In this document: positions 43,219 through 54,042 of the stretch, in pieces | Numbering within the stretch: the first letter of the stretch is position 1 | How the letters are laid out: each line of letters begins with the position of its first letter | From: Chamaecrista fasciculata | Taxonomy: Eukaryota; Streptophyta; Magnoliopsida; Fabales; Fabaceae | Reading direction: 5' to 3' | NCBI GenBank assembly: GCA_003254925.1 | Contig: QANZ01001212.1 | Coordinates: forward strand, 105,433 to 169,432 | Length of the DNA stretch: 64,000 nucleotides | Made by a program: the position numbers and the translations under genes | The notes under the pieces: generated by a model | The model's database searches: none | Told to the model about the DNA's origin: nothing | What the model saw: only the letters and a program-made list of their open reading frames with translations

Positions 43219-45802
43219 CTATTTGGTAGCAACTAAATTTTGTAGGAGTGATTCCAAATCTTTCAAACTGCGTGATGAAGCACACAGGCTATATTAGCCG
43301 ATACTGAATTAAGAAAATCTAATGTGGTAATGTCTTTAATGAACAATGTGCACTATACCTTATGTTACTCAAGTCAGGGTAGGTTGCTATTGCATCTGTG
43401 AAATCCTACATTATATTAAAAAATAATCCAGTTACGTCTCGATGCAGTCACGACCAATGGGTATCAATGGTTGATATTCTTGTTTACTTCGATCGAACAG
43501 AAAATGCCTAACCTGCTCAGCTGTTGAAGATGTGTAGGTAACCACGCATGACATCCCAGCTTTTGTTGCTGCCTGCGGATGTTAATTTAGCTCATATGAG
43601 ACTTCAAGAATTGTCTTTCTTCCCCGCATTTTGCTAGAAATATTTCAACCGTTGTTGTTTGTTTGATTAAGTTGATTGATTTGAAACTGAATATGTTCAT
43701 ATACATTAAATAACCCATTAATAGATTTCTTTATCAGTCTTGTTAAAACTGTATATACAAAATTTATTATGTAAGCGAATCTACCTGTAGGCCAATAACA
43801 CTATCCTCTACCACCAAGCAGTCTTTTACTGATACACCCAGCTTCTACAAAACACAACAAGTAAAATATGTTCATTCTGTTTGCACACATAAGAAGGATT
43901 TGATTTTCATGCATCTAGATTATTTATGTTAATCTATTTAACCTTGGAAGCTGCCAAATATATTGATGGGTCAGGCTTCTTTTCCTTCACATCATCACCT
44001 GAAAGTTTAAAGCAATAGATATGTAGATAATTGAAATAAACTGTCAGAAGCCATTGTTAGAAATGGAGATTGGCATGACTTATTTTTGTATAGAAATGGA
44101 GATCTAAAATATCCCAGGCAAACATGCAATGTAGTTCGTTGTATAATTTACGAGACAACAAATTAATTGAGTTCCGATGCCTCAGTGTCGTGAGATAAGT
44201 GTTGGTTCACTACTTTGCATGTACACAAAATGCGCCTCCACAGACCACATTATATAATCAGTACAGAGAGATATAAAGGCGAAGTAAATATACCCGCAAG
44301 GAAGCAATCAAGGCTCTGAAAGCGCTCCTAAAATATAAAAAATCAAGTGGGTTGGAATATGTTGGGATATACATTTCTATAATCAAAGTGATAAGACTAC
44401 AAGAAAATCAGCTTACAATTCCTATGAGGTTCTCAAGACACAGAATTACTGAACTTTTAGTTGCTGCAGAGCAAACGGCGAGCAGTTTCCCCTACAATAG
44501 CGGAAAAAGAAAAGTTATGGTCATAAGCTTTAAGGAGATGTACCTAAACGAAACAGTGATGAGATGAGAAAGGAAAAAGTGCCCAAACAGCTCAAAGAGT
44601 GAACAAAGTTCCCAAAAAATAGAAGCATGTTATACAACACGTAATGCATTCGTAAGAACAGATTGATACACTGTCCGAACATGCATAATGTCAAAACATT
44701 ATCTTACAGCATCTTTGGCCTCATCCATCAATCTCAAAACTCCAGGCCTGGGTTTTACCTGGTACAAAAGGTATTTGTATGTAACAGTAGATTATGTACA
44801 AGATAAACTGCGATTTCACAGTTCATAAAAGCAGAAAAATATAAACAATTTTAAAAGTCTACTTACAGTTCCAGACTTGATTATTTCTTTGTACCTCTCA
44901 GTTTTCCAATCCTAGACCAAGAAATGGAAAATTTAATGACAGCAGATAGTAGGTGAGATGGCAACCTATTCAGTACTTAAACATCAAAATTCAAAATTAA
45001 TACGTTATTCATGCTCCACTCTACATGTACAGATAGTAGTCTACTTAAGTTATTTTGAGGTACTTCATCAAGATTGGTATATCAATATGATAAGTCGATT
45101 TGCAAGTGAATATACACATCGTTTCTTATATTAGCCAACCAAATACAAGAAGAAAAAGAAGCATTGGAAATTATCAAAGTAAAAGTAAGCACACTGAATT
45201 ATACAGAGAATCAAAACACCTGAAGAGTGTCAATCAACTTAGCTCGATCCTCATCATTGCTGGGAGGCGTCTCAAAAATCGTGGAAGACGGCCATCCATG
45301 TTCTTTGAAGTACCTTAAAAATCAAAATCCCCAAATTCGAACAGAGTAAAAGAAAATATAAGCAAAGTCGTCCAATATGCAATTAGAGGGAAAAAAGATA
45401 GAAAGAGAGAGAGAGAAACCATCGCATTTTAGGTTTTCCTCCACCAATGAGATTCTGGAGCTCATCGTAGAACTCGATGCTCCAATCGAGAGGTTGAGGA
45501 GAAGAAGAAGGGCAACGAACATTGAAGTGAGCGAAAGCGTCGTTGTAGGCTTGACGATGAAGGTGTTCGGACTCGAGGATGACGCCATCGCAGTCGAATA
45601 TGAGAGCTTGGAGAGGAGAAGAGGAAAGTGAAGCGGAGAGTGAGAAGGAGGCACGTTGTTTGGTTGGGGATAACTTAATTCGGGGATAGAGAAAGCGGGG
45701 TTTGGCGAGGATAGTGGTTTGGAGGGAGAGAGAATTAAGGGGACGAAGAAAGGAGGAAGTAGTTGATGGAGAAGGAGGGGTCAGTACTGTAGACGACGCC
45801 AT
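43219..45802 (-). CDS. CbbY: Chloroplast CbbY-type HAD phosphatase (At3g48420 type)
   Basis: Plant CbbY hydrolyses xylulose-1,5-bisphosphate, a misfire product that inhibits Rubisco, and acts in the chloroplast stroma. Eleven exons: 45420-45802, 45220-45313, 44867-44911, 44708-44758, 44417-44491, 44294-44327, 43943-43998, 43785-43844, 43513-43572, 43359-43405, 43219-43267 (954 nt, 317 residues; the Arabidopsis protein is about 319). Exon 1 encodes a Ser/Thr/Pro-rich transit peptide (about 1-62), then HAD motif I, FDCDGVILESEHLHRQAYND (nucleophile Asp70, Asp72), and the cap sequence NLIGGGKPKMRW. Later come motif II (AVCSAATKSS), the lysine motif (KEKKPDPSIY) and the acidic motif IV (LVVEDSVIGLQAA). 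All catalytic positions are present. The second donor is GTTTCT, weaker than the others but needed for frame. The end is SLLQNLVATK. Confidence 0.96.
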
Positions 45803-46013
45803 GAGAATTTGAGAGGTGAGATGAACAAGAAGAAGAAGAAGAAGATCGATTATTCGTTGGGTCTCTCTAATTCGTGTGGCTGTGGCATTGGCTGGGATAT
45901 ATTAAAAGCTTGGCCTCTTTCTCAACTCTTTCAAGTTTTCAACCCAGGATCTCACGGCCGTTATGATCGTTAAGAAAATTAAATATGTAATTTATGGTGT
46001 GGTATTAAATTTG

Positions 46014-46499
46014 GGGTAAATTACTGATAAGCTCCCTACGGTTTGACCCATTTATAGAAAGGGTTCACATGTTTACAAAGTGACAAATGAGGGTATGTGA
46101 TTTACTCCATTAATAAAAAGGGTCCCAAGAGGTATTTGACATCCAAAACTAATAGAATTAGGACAATGTGCAACTCATGTGATCCATTTCCACATATCCA
46201 ACCCCTAATTTTTGAAGATTAGGGTTCGAGAATGGACAAAAATGGCGAGAATGAGAGTTAAGATTCACGAGGATGTGGATATATGGTTCGATTTCTTTAC
46301 AATGGAGGAGAGATTATGGATTGAGTATGTCACGTGAGCTGCGCATTGTCCTAATTCCGTTATATTTGGATGACAAATACATCATGTGACCCTTTTTGTT
46401 AACGGAGCAAACCACATACTCTTATTTGTTATTTTTTAAACCTCATGAACTCTTTCTTTAAATGGACTAAAATACAGAGACCTTCTGTATAATTTACCC
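46014..46499. mobile_element. Foldback MITE (GGGTAAATTA ends)
   Basis: The ends are GGGTAAATTACTGATAAG and TGTATAATTTACCC. Inner words 'GGGTTCACATGTTTACAAAG', 'ACAAATGAGGGTATGTG' and 'GTGACCCTTTTTGTTAACGG' pair with the other arm. The flanks TTAAATTTG / TTAAATTAA agree at 7 of 9 positions, a plausible eroded 9-bp TSD. The termini resemble those of the 'GGTACCCTGTGG' family but the body differs. Confidence 0.7.
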
Positions 46500-48224
46500 T
46501 TAAATTAAAGGTCCGAGATTAGTTTATTTTGATTTTAAAATAATTTTCAGTTTGTATTTAAACTTATTTTAAAATTAATTTTAGTTTGTATTTAAAATAA
46601 TTTTGGTCATAAAATGTAATGTTATCTGATTTTTATTTTTATTTTTAATTTAAATAGTTCAGATAGATTCTCATTTCATTTTCATATATGAGTAAATTGA
46701 CAAAAAAATTCATTCTTTTTTAAAAAAATAACCATAAATTTATCTCCAATTTATGATTAAGATAAATTTTTTTTCTGTATCAATTAAACACATATAACTG
46801 TCATGTTAGAAATAATATAAAAATGAGATGAAATCACATTTTAGATTAATGGTTGAATAATTATAAAAGTTTGTGACCAAAATAAAATAAAAAATAATTT
46901 TAGAATAAAAATAAATTTAACCTCATAATTTGAGAATCAAAATAAAATGACCTAAATTATATATTAAGATTTGAAGGATAACCTACAAGTAAAAATAAAA
47001 ATAATAGGTAAACTAATGGAATTTAGTTTGAAATTTTTTTGAGAGACATATTTAGGGTTTGACAATAATTTTATCATAGGATTACTTCATACATGACATG
47101 TGAAAAGAAAAAAATAGGTGAAAACTAAATTTTGATCCTCAATGTTAAAAAACAAATTTTAATTTCATACAAAACCAACGTGAGACATTGATATATTATC
47201 AATACACCTAACTTAACTAATATTTAACGAAATATGTTCAAAAAAGACCGTTAAAAGATTAACAGATAAATTAAGTAATATTTAATTATTATTGATATTT
47301 AATTTTTAAATGTTTGTTACTTTTTTAAAAATAGAAGTTAGTCAGATTAAGTACAAGTGCATGTAAACTAATTTTTTTATGTCATATTTAATAATAAATT
47401 AAAGTTTTAAAACCATTTAAAAGATAATAAATAAAACTTTTACACTAGTCACTAACGCAACACTTGGCGACAGACATGAATAAGACAGGAACAACTCACA
47501 CCTTAATTATATATTGATTAATTGAGTTATTTTGTGGTTTCATTGTTGTGTCTCAGTCAACCCAGTCTTCACTGGTACTTTTTTTAACTAGTTGAAAGAA
47601 ATGTCACAGGTTATTATTTCACTAATAGCATGAGGCAATGCAAAATTGCTAATCCTTTGAAGCCACGAAGCAAGAAACTTTACCTCATTAGAAACGAACC
47701 CAGACAGTAATTATAAGGTTTTATCCAAATGGGAAATTACAAATTAGATAGCAACATTATTCATTTGCTGCAGAAATTTATCGTTATGGTAATCATTAAA
47801 CTCACGGTTTGCGCCATCAAATATCTCTGAAATTGGCATTAATTAGCACCACTCTGGATCTTCGGTGTTCTCCAAATTAAATACATCTTGTATCTTCTTT
47901 TGGTTTTGTTAATTTGGTTTGTTTTCTCTCTATTCTACTAGACCCAACCTTTATTACTAAGTTTAGGTTGGTTCCAGTAAGCTAAATTAATTTCCATTTT
48001 AATTCATAATTTTCTTTACTAGTCACCAATTAATTTTGTATATACCATGCATGATAAAAGAAATTGATGTTATGATATTTAATACCTCTTGGCTACTAAC
48101 AACTACAAATTAAGTATCAAATTCCTTTATTGTGTTGTTTTAGTAGTACAGAACTATTGATAGACTCTAATTGAATTATAGATATTAATAGCTCTTCCTT
48201 TATTACAGACAGGATGTGACAAAT
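46500..48224. other. Intergenic DNA without recognised genes
   Basis: Long AT-rich stretch with no exon-like sequence, RNA gene or paired element ends that I can support. Confidence 0.5.
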
Positions 48225-48225
48225 C

Positions 48226-48308
48226 TTCATATAAACAAACTTATTTATTTTCATAACCAAAAAAAAAACTTATTTATTTTCGTGAATTAACAATAGACTC
48301 TTTTTTTT
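48226..48308. repeat. Dispersed/direct repeat shared with 42,340-42,390
   Basis: 'ACAAACTTATTTATTTTC' occurs at 48,234 and, partly, at 48,270 (ACTTATTTATTTTC). The second is followed by GTGAATTAACAATAGACTC and a T run, identical to the sequence at 42,349-42,389. This suggests a small unclassified mobile or copied segment. Confidence 0.6.
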
Positions 48309-48649
48309 CGGTGAGAACAATAGACTTTAAATCTTTAAGTCTAATGAAAATAGCATATAAATTTTACAAAAAAATAGAATATAAATAGCTAATTCAAGAA
48401 ATTTTCGATAATTTAAAATTATAATTTAGAAAGAGAATATTACTTGTTTAAATTATAAAAACTAAATAAGGATGTAACTTAAGTCTTTTTTATAAAAAAA
48501 AGATAAATAAATATAAATACAAGTATATATAAGAATTCAATAAGATATTTACTAATTTTTATAGTCTTAAAAAAACTGAATAAGATATATATTCATTTGT
48601 AAAAACAATATAATTAAAAATTATTTGTTTTTTCTCACTTTATGTAAGA

Positions 48650-48877
48650 ATGGAAACACAATGGGCTCTCCAATTCAGTTTGAACTATGACGTCACCTGG
48701 TTAGATCACAAGGATTCACCACAAAATTACAAATTTGGACAATTACAATCAATCCCAACACTCTCAGATCAGGAGAGAGAAATAATTGCTTGTATTTGTG
48801 TAGATTTGAAGACTCGAAGTCATAGGTCGTGTGAATTCCAAGATGATAAGCTTTTAACACCACCAGATTCAGATTGA
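48650..48877 (+). CDS. Hypothetical 75-residue open frame, doubtful
   Basis: From ATG 48,650 the frame begins METQWALQFSLNYDVTWLD and ends DDKLLTPPDSD. Its composition (many Asp, Gln, Ser; few Phe/Lys homopolymers) is more protein-like than that of the surrounding AT-rich frames. I do not recognise the sequence and see no signal peptide, splice sites or clear promoter. It may be a fragment of a larger lost gene or chance. Confidence 0.22.
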   Translation: METQWALQFSLNYDVTWLDHKDSPQNYKFGQLQSIPTLSDQEREIIACICVDLKTRSHRSCEFQDDKLLTPPDSD

Positions 48878-49212
48878 CATTTGAGTTTGACAGTAGATGG
48901 TAAAACCGAGAAGGCAGAAATTAAACACAAAGAACAAAAAAAAAAAAGGCCATTTTCAATGAATGAACAACAAGAGCTGAAAATGCTAAACTCAACTCAA
49001 ATTTTAGAGTAAGAAAGAAGAGATCAGAAGAATTAATGCAGCCAGGCACTGTAGTATAACAAAAACTCTGTACAAAGTGTATCAAACACAATCGTATACA
49101 ATCACACACAAGATTAATTAATTAATCATTAATAATCTTAAAACAAGGAAATCAAAAGAACAGAGAGAGAGAGAGACAGCAATCTTCATTTGATTTACAA
49201 CAAATTTCTTGA

Positions 49213-49668
49213 TCAAGGGTTGAAAAAATGGTCACCACAATGGCATTTCCAACCCAAGGGCTTGTAATTGGAGTACCTGTTACCCTGGTAAGCCGGGTCA
49301 AAGAAACCCATGGCGGTTTTCCGGCTCAGACCGGGTTCGACCCGCTCGTGTCCAGGCAAGGTGGGAACTTGAACCGCCATGCATGGATGGCACTCGTTGC
49401 ATTTGTTGTGGCAGCTAGGAGGCATCGAACCAAGCCGGCTTTTTTCCTCAAGAAGAAGATCCTGCACACACATATTTATACATACCCATTTCATTTTAAT
49501 TTCAAGGCTTGGTATAGAACAAAAAACAGAGACACAATTAATAATCGATTTTGATTTTAAAAAAAAAATTGTATATACCCGTCGAGAAATTGAAGGGTGA
49601 GGATGATTTAAGCAAGAAATTGGAGAGAGGAGATGAAGAAGGAGTATGATGATAATAAGGGAAGCCAT
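49213..49668 (-). CDS. EPFL1: EPFL1-type secreted cysteine-rich peptide
   Basis: EPF/EPFL peptides are secreted ligands of ERECTA-family receptor kinases; EPFL1 is reported to act with EPFL2/4/6 in shoot meristem and organ growth. Two exons: 49579-49668 (30 codons, signal peptide MASLIIIILLLHLLSP) and 49213-49461 (with stop), joined in phase 0 with GT-AG borders, giving 112 residues. The mature part begins near EEKSRLGSMPPSC. Cysteines: CHNKCNECHPC (four) and WKCHCGDHFFNP (two), the EPF core of six. The loop between the Cys clusters (VPTLPGHERVEPGL..) is long, as in the EPFL1-like subgroup, and YSNYKPLGWKC is the family hallmark. The leader upstream is GA/CT-rich (49,845-49,872). In Arabidopsis EPFL1 (At5g10310) neighbours the receptor kinase At5g10290, matching this window. 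Confidence 0.92.
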   Translation of the reverse strand: MASLIIIILLLHLLSPISCLNHPHPSISRRVYTIFFLKSKSIINCVSVFCSIPSLEIKMKWVCINMCVQDLLLEEKSRLGSMPPSCHNKCNECHPCMAVQVPTLPGHERVEPGLSRKTAMGFFDPAYQGNRYSNYKPLGWKCHCGDHFFNP

Positions 49669-49979
49669 GAATAATGCCTATCATGTCACCTTCTTGCTAG
49701 CTTCAATTCTTGTAGTCATAATAATTCATTAATTCATTCATGAATCATGAAAAATTATGAGTGAATGAAACAGAATGTAAGCTTAAGTGAAATCCGGATG
49801 CTAGGTTTCTGAATCTTTCTAGACTTATAAAGCAACCCCAGAGAAAGAGAGAGAGAGGGAGAGAGAGAGGAATGGGTTTTTGTGCGTGTGTGTCTGTGTG
49901 TGCATCTTGCTCTCTTTTTGTTTGTGGTAATGTGGAGTAAATTGAGATGATGGATTAGACGCATAAATTGTAAGGATTA

Positions 49980-51787
49980 CTATGTATTTGTTGGGGTATT
50001 ATTATTTCGAGAAATTTTAATTTTAATATTTAATTTATAAAAATTTAATTTAATTTTTTAAATATTATAATAATTAATAATTTGATTCTTGTGTTAATTT
50101 TTTTAAAAACAAAACATGAATTCAATATAAATTTAACGATTTAAAATTATAAAGTTAGAGACTAAAAATTATAAAATTAATTCAAAATAAATAATTAAAT
50201 TATTTATAATTGTGATATTATAAAAATTATTGTTATTATTGATTTGGTATATATTTAAAAATTAAATAATAATTTTTTTATTAATTTAAACTCTAAGTCT
50301 CTAACTATGTTGTGTATAGTATCAAGTATCTTAACAATAGAGAAAGTCTTAAGAAAATAACTATATTTACAAGTCCCAAATATAATACTTTATTTAAGCT
50401 ATTGACTTACTACTATAAAGACTACTTAACTTGCTATTGAAATTAGTATTTAGGATTCAAATTTTTTTAAAAAAAGAATTATCTTTTATTAATAAATTAA
50501 GATATGAGTGTAATGTCTTTTTATTTAATTCCAAACTCGTTAATATATATTCAAATTCAGACAAAAATAAAAAAATTGCATGATAGTATTGAGAAGAAAT
50601 ATTTTAATGATCCCTAATAAATATCGAGAGAGTGAGAGAAAAGGAGTGTGCAGAAATCAGAAAGGAGCAGAAAAGTGAAAGGAACGATTCAAGAAGGGTA
50701 AGCAAATTGGGAGTATCCACATCAGAATGAAGGACCCCTTGGGCAGTATTCTATAACTAGTTTGAGTGCTTTGCTTTGCTTCATCACGCAGGCTCAGGCT
50801 GGTAGTTAAATTCCACATTTATTATCCCAAGCTCAACCTAGCTAATCTTCCCCTTCCTTCTCTCACTTTTCTTCTTTAAAATTTATTCTGCCTTTGACTC
50901 CCTTTGACCTAATTCATTTTTAATAAAAATGAATTAATAATTCCATCGTTAAAAGATTATTAAATTGTTAAATCGGTCTCTTAAAAAATTAAAAAAAAAA
51001 CTATTATTTAATATATAAAAAATATATAATTATTTGAAGCTTTTAGAAATTTAAAATATACATTTTAATCTTTTAAAAATTGAATCATTATCTCAATAAT
51101 GTTATAAAGATTAAATTATTAATTTATTCTATTTAGAAGCACAGCCTCCCACCACCTGGTAATCATGCCTGCAAAAAGATAGTATTAAAAACCCACCCCT
51201 CTTTCTGCTAATGCTAACTGTCTCGTAATCTTTTGGAACAAGGTTAGGTTAGTCAAAGTGTTGAATTTGTTTTCGGCCCAAGAGAAAGTGTTGAATTTGT
51301 TGAAGTTATTGTTATTGTTATTATGCCTCGAAAAGAAAATTGCTGCTGCTAATGCTAACTAGCTCTGAGTACTTTTATATTTAAATAAATGTTGTCTTAC
51401 TCGTATTTCATGATTTTTAAAATTAATTATATTCGCACTTGTATCCATACACGTATATGTTAGGAATTATTATTATATTGTTATCATTATAAAAAGGAGA
51501 TAAGAGAAGTCCATGAAAAAGTTAAAGATGTCGGCAATATATTTTGTCAGCATATTTGATTGTTATTTTGTTTCTTTTTTAGTTGTTGTCAAGCTCAACT
51601 ATCTAGGAAGATTATTTGAATTATATTTTCTGTTATTCTCAAAATTTGTTTGAAATGTCTTTTAGATTTTGAATTATTTTTAGAATATTTGATTAAGATT
51701 TTTTAAATATTTTGAATTAATGTACTCCTCTATATAATAAGATATTTGCTAATTGAATAAGATTGACGAATTCCCCTTTCAAAAATC
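49980..51787. other. Intergenic DNA upstream of EPFL1
   Basis: AT-rich, with a less AT-rich patch at 50,630-50,880 (GAGAGAGTGAGAG.. and CATCACGCAGGCTCAGGCTGG) that may belong to a non-coding transcript, though no frame or hairpin supports a specific call. Confidence 0.45.
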
Positions 51788-51878
51788 CCAACAATATCCC
51801 TATTCATACAAGTGCAACATAGGACCCAAAAATTCCAACAATATCTCTATTCATACAAGTGCAACATAGGACCCAAAA
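51788..51878. repeat. Tandem duplication, 47-bp period
   Basis: CCAACAATATCCCTATTCAT followed by ACAAGTGCAACATAGGACCC and AAAA occurs at 51,788 and 51,835, with a single C/T difference. Confidence 0.82.
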
Positions 51879-51984
51879 GAATGAATGATGGGAAGGTAGG
51901 GGAAAAAAGTTAAAAAGAGAAAATGGTAATGACATTAATTTCGTGTCTTATCCGTATTAACAAGTTAAGTATAAGAAGTACTTT

Positions 51985-52088
51985 TTGGTTGTCCAAGGTA
52001 TCCCCAACCCGATGGGCTAAAGACCGATCGAATCCCCGACACTTACTTAAGTGGCTTAGTGAGCTAACCACTAAACTAACCAAATTTG
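51985..52088 (-). mobile_element. Short tRNA-derived SINE, family D
   Basis: On the minus strand it reads 'GGTTAGTTTAGTGGTTAGC' (A-box region) and 'GGGGATTCGATCGG' (B-box region), then a short body ending 'GGGGATACCTTGGAC'. It is flanked by a 21-bp direct repeat starting GTTAAGTATAAGAAG (51,964-51,984 and 52,089-52,109) with one mismatch. Only about 104 bp long, so probably 3' truncated or a short family. Confidence 0.78.
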
Positions 52089-52109
52089 GTTAAGTATAAG
52101 AAGCACTTT

Positions 52110-53817
52110 GAAAATGAGAATTGAGTGAGAAGTTGCTAAAATTAAAGCCTAAAATTGGTTTAGCACGCTTGAATATAATACATAAGCCATCTTACACAAC
52201 GTAAGGTTAAGGGTATTTGGAACTTTCTTTGTAGTTCAGTTTCTATTTCGAGGTTTTCGGATTCCTTTTGCAGTGATTCCACAGCTTGCAATTAGTCAAA
52301 GCTGCCAATAGATCATTGACATTGCATTGATCTGAGGCGAGAGTGTAAGAAACAAACAAAGAAAAAGAAAAGAAAAGAAAAGAAAAAGGAAAGGGATTGT
52401 GATAGTGAGTGACCAGAGACGTACGTACCATTTTCCCCACTGAGAAGGAAAAAAAGATGAATCTGCAAAGCATGTTAAAATTTTCCATTTTGTATAGATT
52501 ATGGCACTTTTCTTTCTTTCTTTTGAGTTGTTACAGAAGAGAGATCGATCTATGATCATTGATCAAAGGCAGTAAAAAAAGTAATCTTTTCTTTCATCGC
52601 TTTTTCTGAGTTTTCCATTCAGGGATTCAATTATTATTTACCACTCTCAGGGTAACAAGGTGGCGCAAAAGACAAGGACACTCACGCTGCCTCTTTGTAC
52701 CTTTCTTTCTTGCTACCTTCCGTATTCACGTAATGTCAAAACAAATATTTATCATTATTTATTTTAATTTGATTAAGTCTTTCTTTTTTAAATCGAAAGT
52801 TAATGTGTTTTTTGGGAGGGCAGACTCCACTACCTGCACTAAATCCAAGTTATTCATTGTCATAATATAAATAAAAAGTAATCAATTAGTTTTCCAGTAG
52901 AATAAATAACAATAATAAACGGGTTGCGCATAATTTGTCACTTTTAAATTTAAGAAGGATGAAAATATTTTTATTTTATCTTATTTATAATATTAAATAT
53001 TTATGTATATATATAAATATATTTTTTTATACGTTGAGAAACTATAAAATTAAAAAGAATAAAATATTAGATATTTACATTAATATTTATATTTTCTTAT
53101 AGTTATAAAAGTAAAAAACTGATAAAAATAAAATTTATATTAATTAAAAAAATTATTTTTTATTTTTGAAATTAAAATCTAAATATAAAAAGTTAACTAT
53201 TTATAAAATGTGACAATCCTATATACTATAATACCTTATCCATTATCATTCTAACTTAAACCTTACCTTGTAAATTCACAATAACAATCTGTTTGGATTT
53301 TGTTGTACCATGGATCACATGTGATTCAACGGACAGCACATTTTATTTTTCTCTTTTTCCTTTTTTTTCACTGCAAATAATAAAAAATGTAAAAACACGA
53401 GCACAGACAATGACATATATAGAAGTAAAATAATTCATAAAACAATAATACATATCCACCTTTTTTTTTTGTCGTTTAAGACTCACAGCTTGTCTATTTG
53501 ATGAAGAAATCACCATGGTTTGGCAGTGACAGTTGTGTTCATTCAATTACTTGAGTTCCGCACCAAAAAATAATATTCCTCAAGCCCTTCACTTTCCACA
53601 GGGCATTACTCCCTCATAAATGTAATCATATTCATTGGAATAGTATAATCTCAAATGGAAGTTTTCTAAAGCTTCTGAAACAAGCCAATATATATTTACT
53701 CTTGTCTTGGCTCAAATATGGTATATATATATATAATAAAATATTGGGAAGAGTTAAATTTTTAAGTTATTGATTTCTATTGTTAAATAATGTTTTAAAT
53801 TGTGAACTCTTTGTAAT
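52110..53817. other. Intergenic DNA
   Basis: Minus-strand open frames of 81-87 codons at 52,243-52,559 are rich in Phe/Ser and unlike any family I know. An (AAAAG)n-like patch lies at 52,362-52,390. Otherwise AT-rich with no supported feature. Confidence 0.5.
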
Positions 53818-53831
53818 AACTTGATTAAAAT

Positions 53832-54028
53832 GCAACAAAGGTTGACCCAGTGGGTAAGAAGTCAACTATAACTCATAAGGTCGTGCGTTTGATTCCTACT
53901 ACCGATGTGAGAGTCTTGTTGATAGGCGATCTATAAATATTTCTGTAAGTACTCATAGAGTCTAGAGGCCTGCCCTCGTCTTGGTAAGCCCTTGGGGCCT
54001 AACTCACATAAATTTTTTTTTTAAAAAA
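53832..54028 (+). mobile_element. tRNA-derived SINE, family B, copy 2
   Basis: It starts 'GCAACAAAGGTTGACCCAGTGG' (A-box region) and has 'GCGTTTGATTCC' as B-box region, 'CGATGTGAGAGTCTTGTTG', 'CTCATAGAGTC' and a T-rich end. An exact 14-bp TSD AACTTGATTAAAAT flanks it (53,818-53,831 and 54,029-54,042). It matches the copy at 11,128-11,312 through most of its length. Confidence 0.87.
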
Positions 54029-54042
54029 AACTTGATTAAAAT

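Noticed and set aside
45377-45631. 84-codon plus-strand open frame
   Set aside because: Antisense shadow of CbbY exon 1.
49228-49600. Plus-strand open frames over EPFL1
   Set aside because: Antisense shadows of the cysteine-rich exon.
50630-50880. Possible microRNA precursor
   Set aside because: I tried known plant miRNA sequences from memory and looked for a long stem; none fitted.
52243-52559. Possible secreted protein gene, minus strand
   Set aside because: Phe/Ser-rich hydrophobic translation without conserved motif; a donor-like GTACGT exists but no partner exon.
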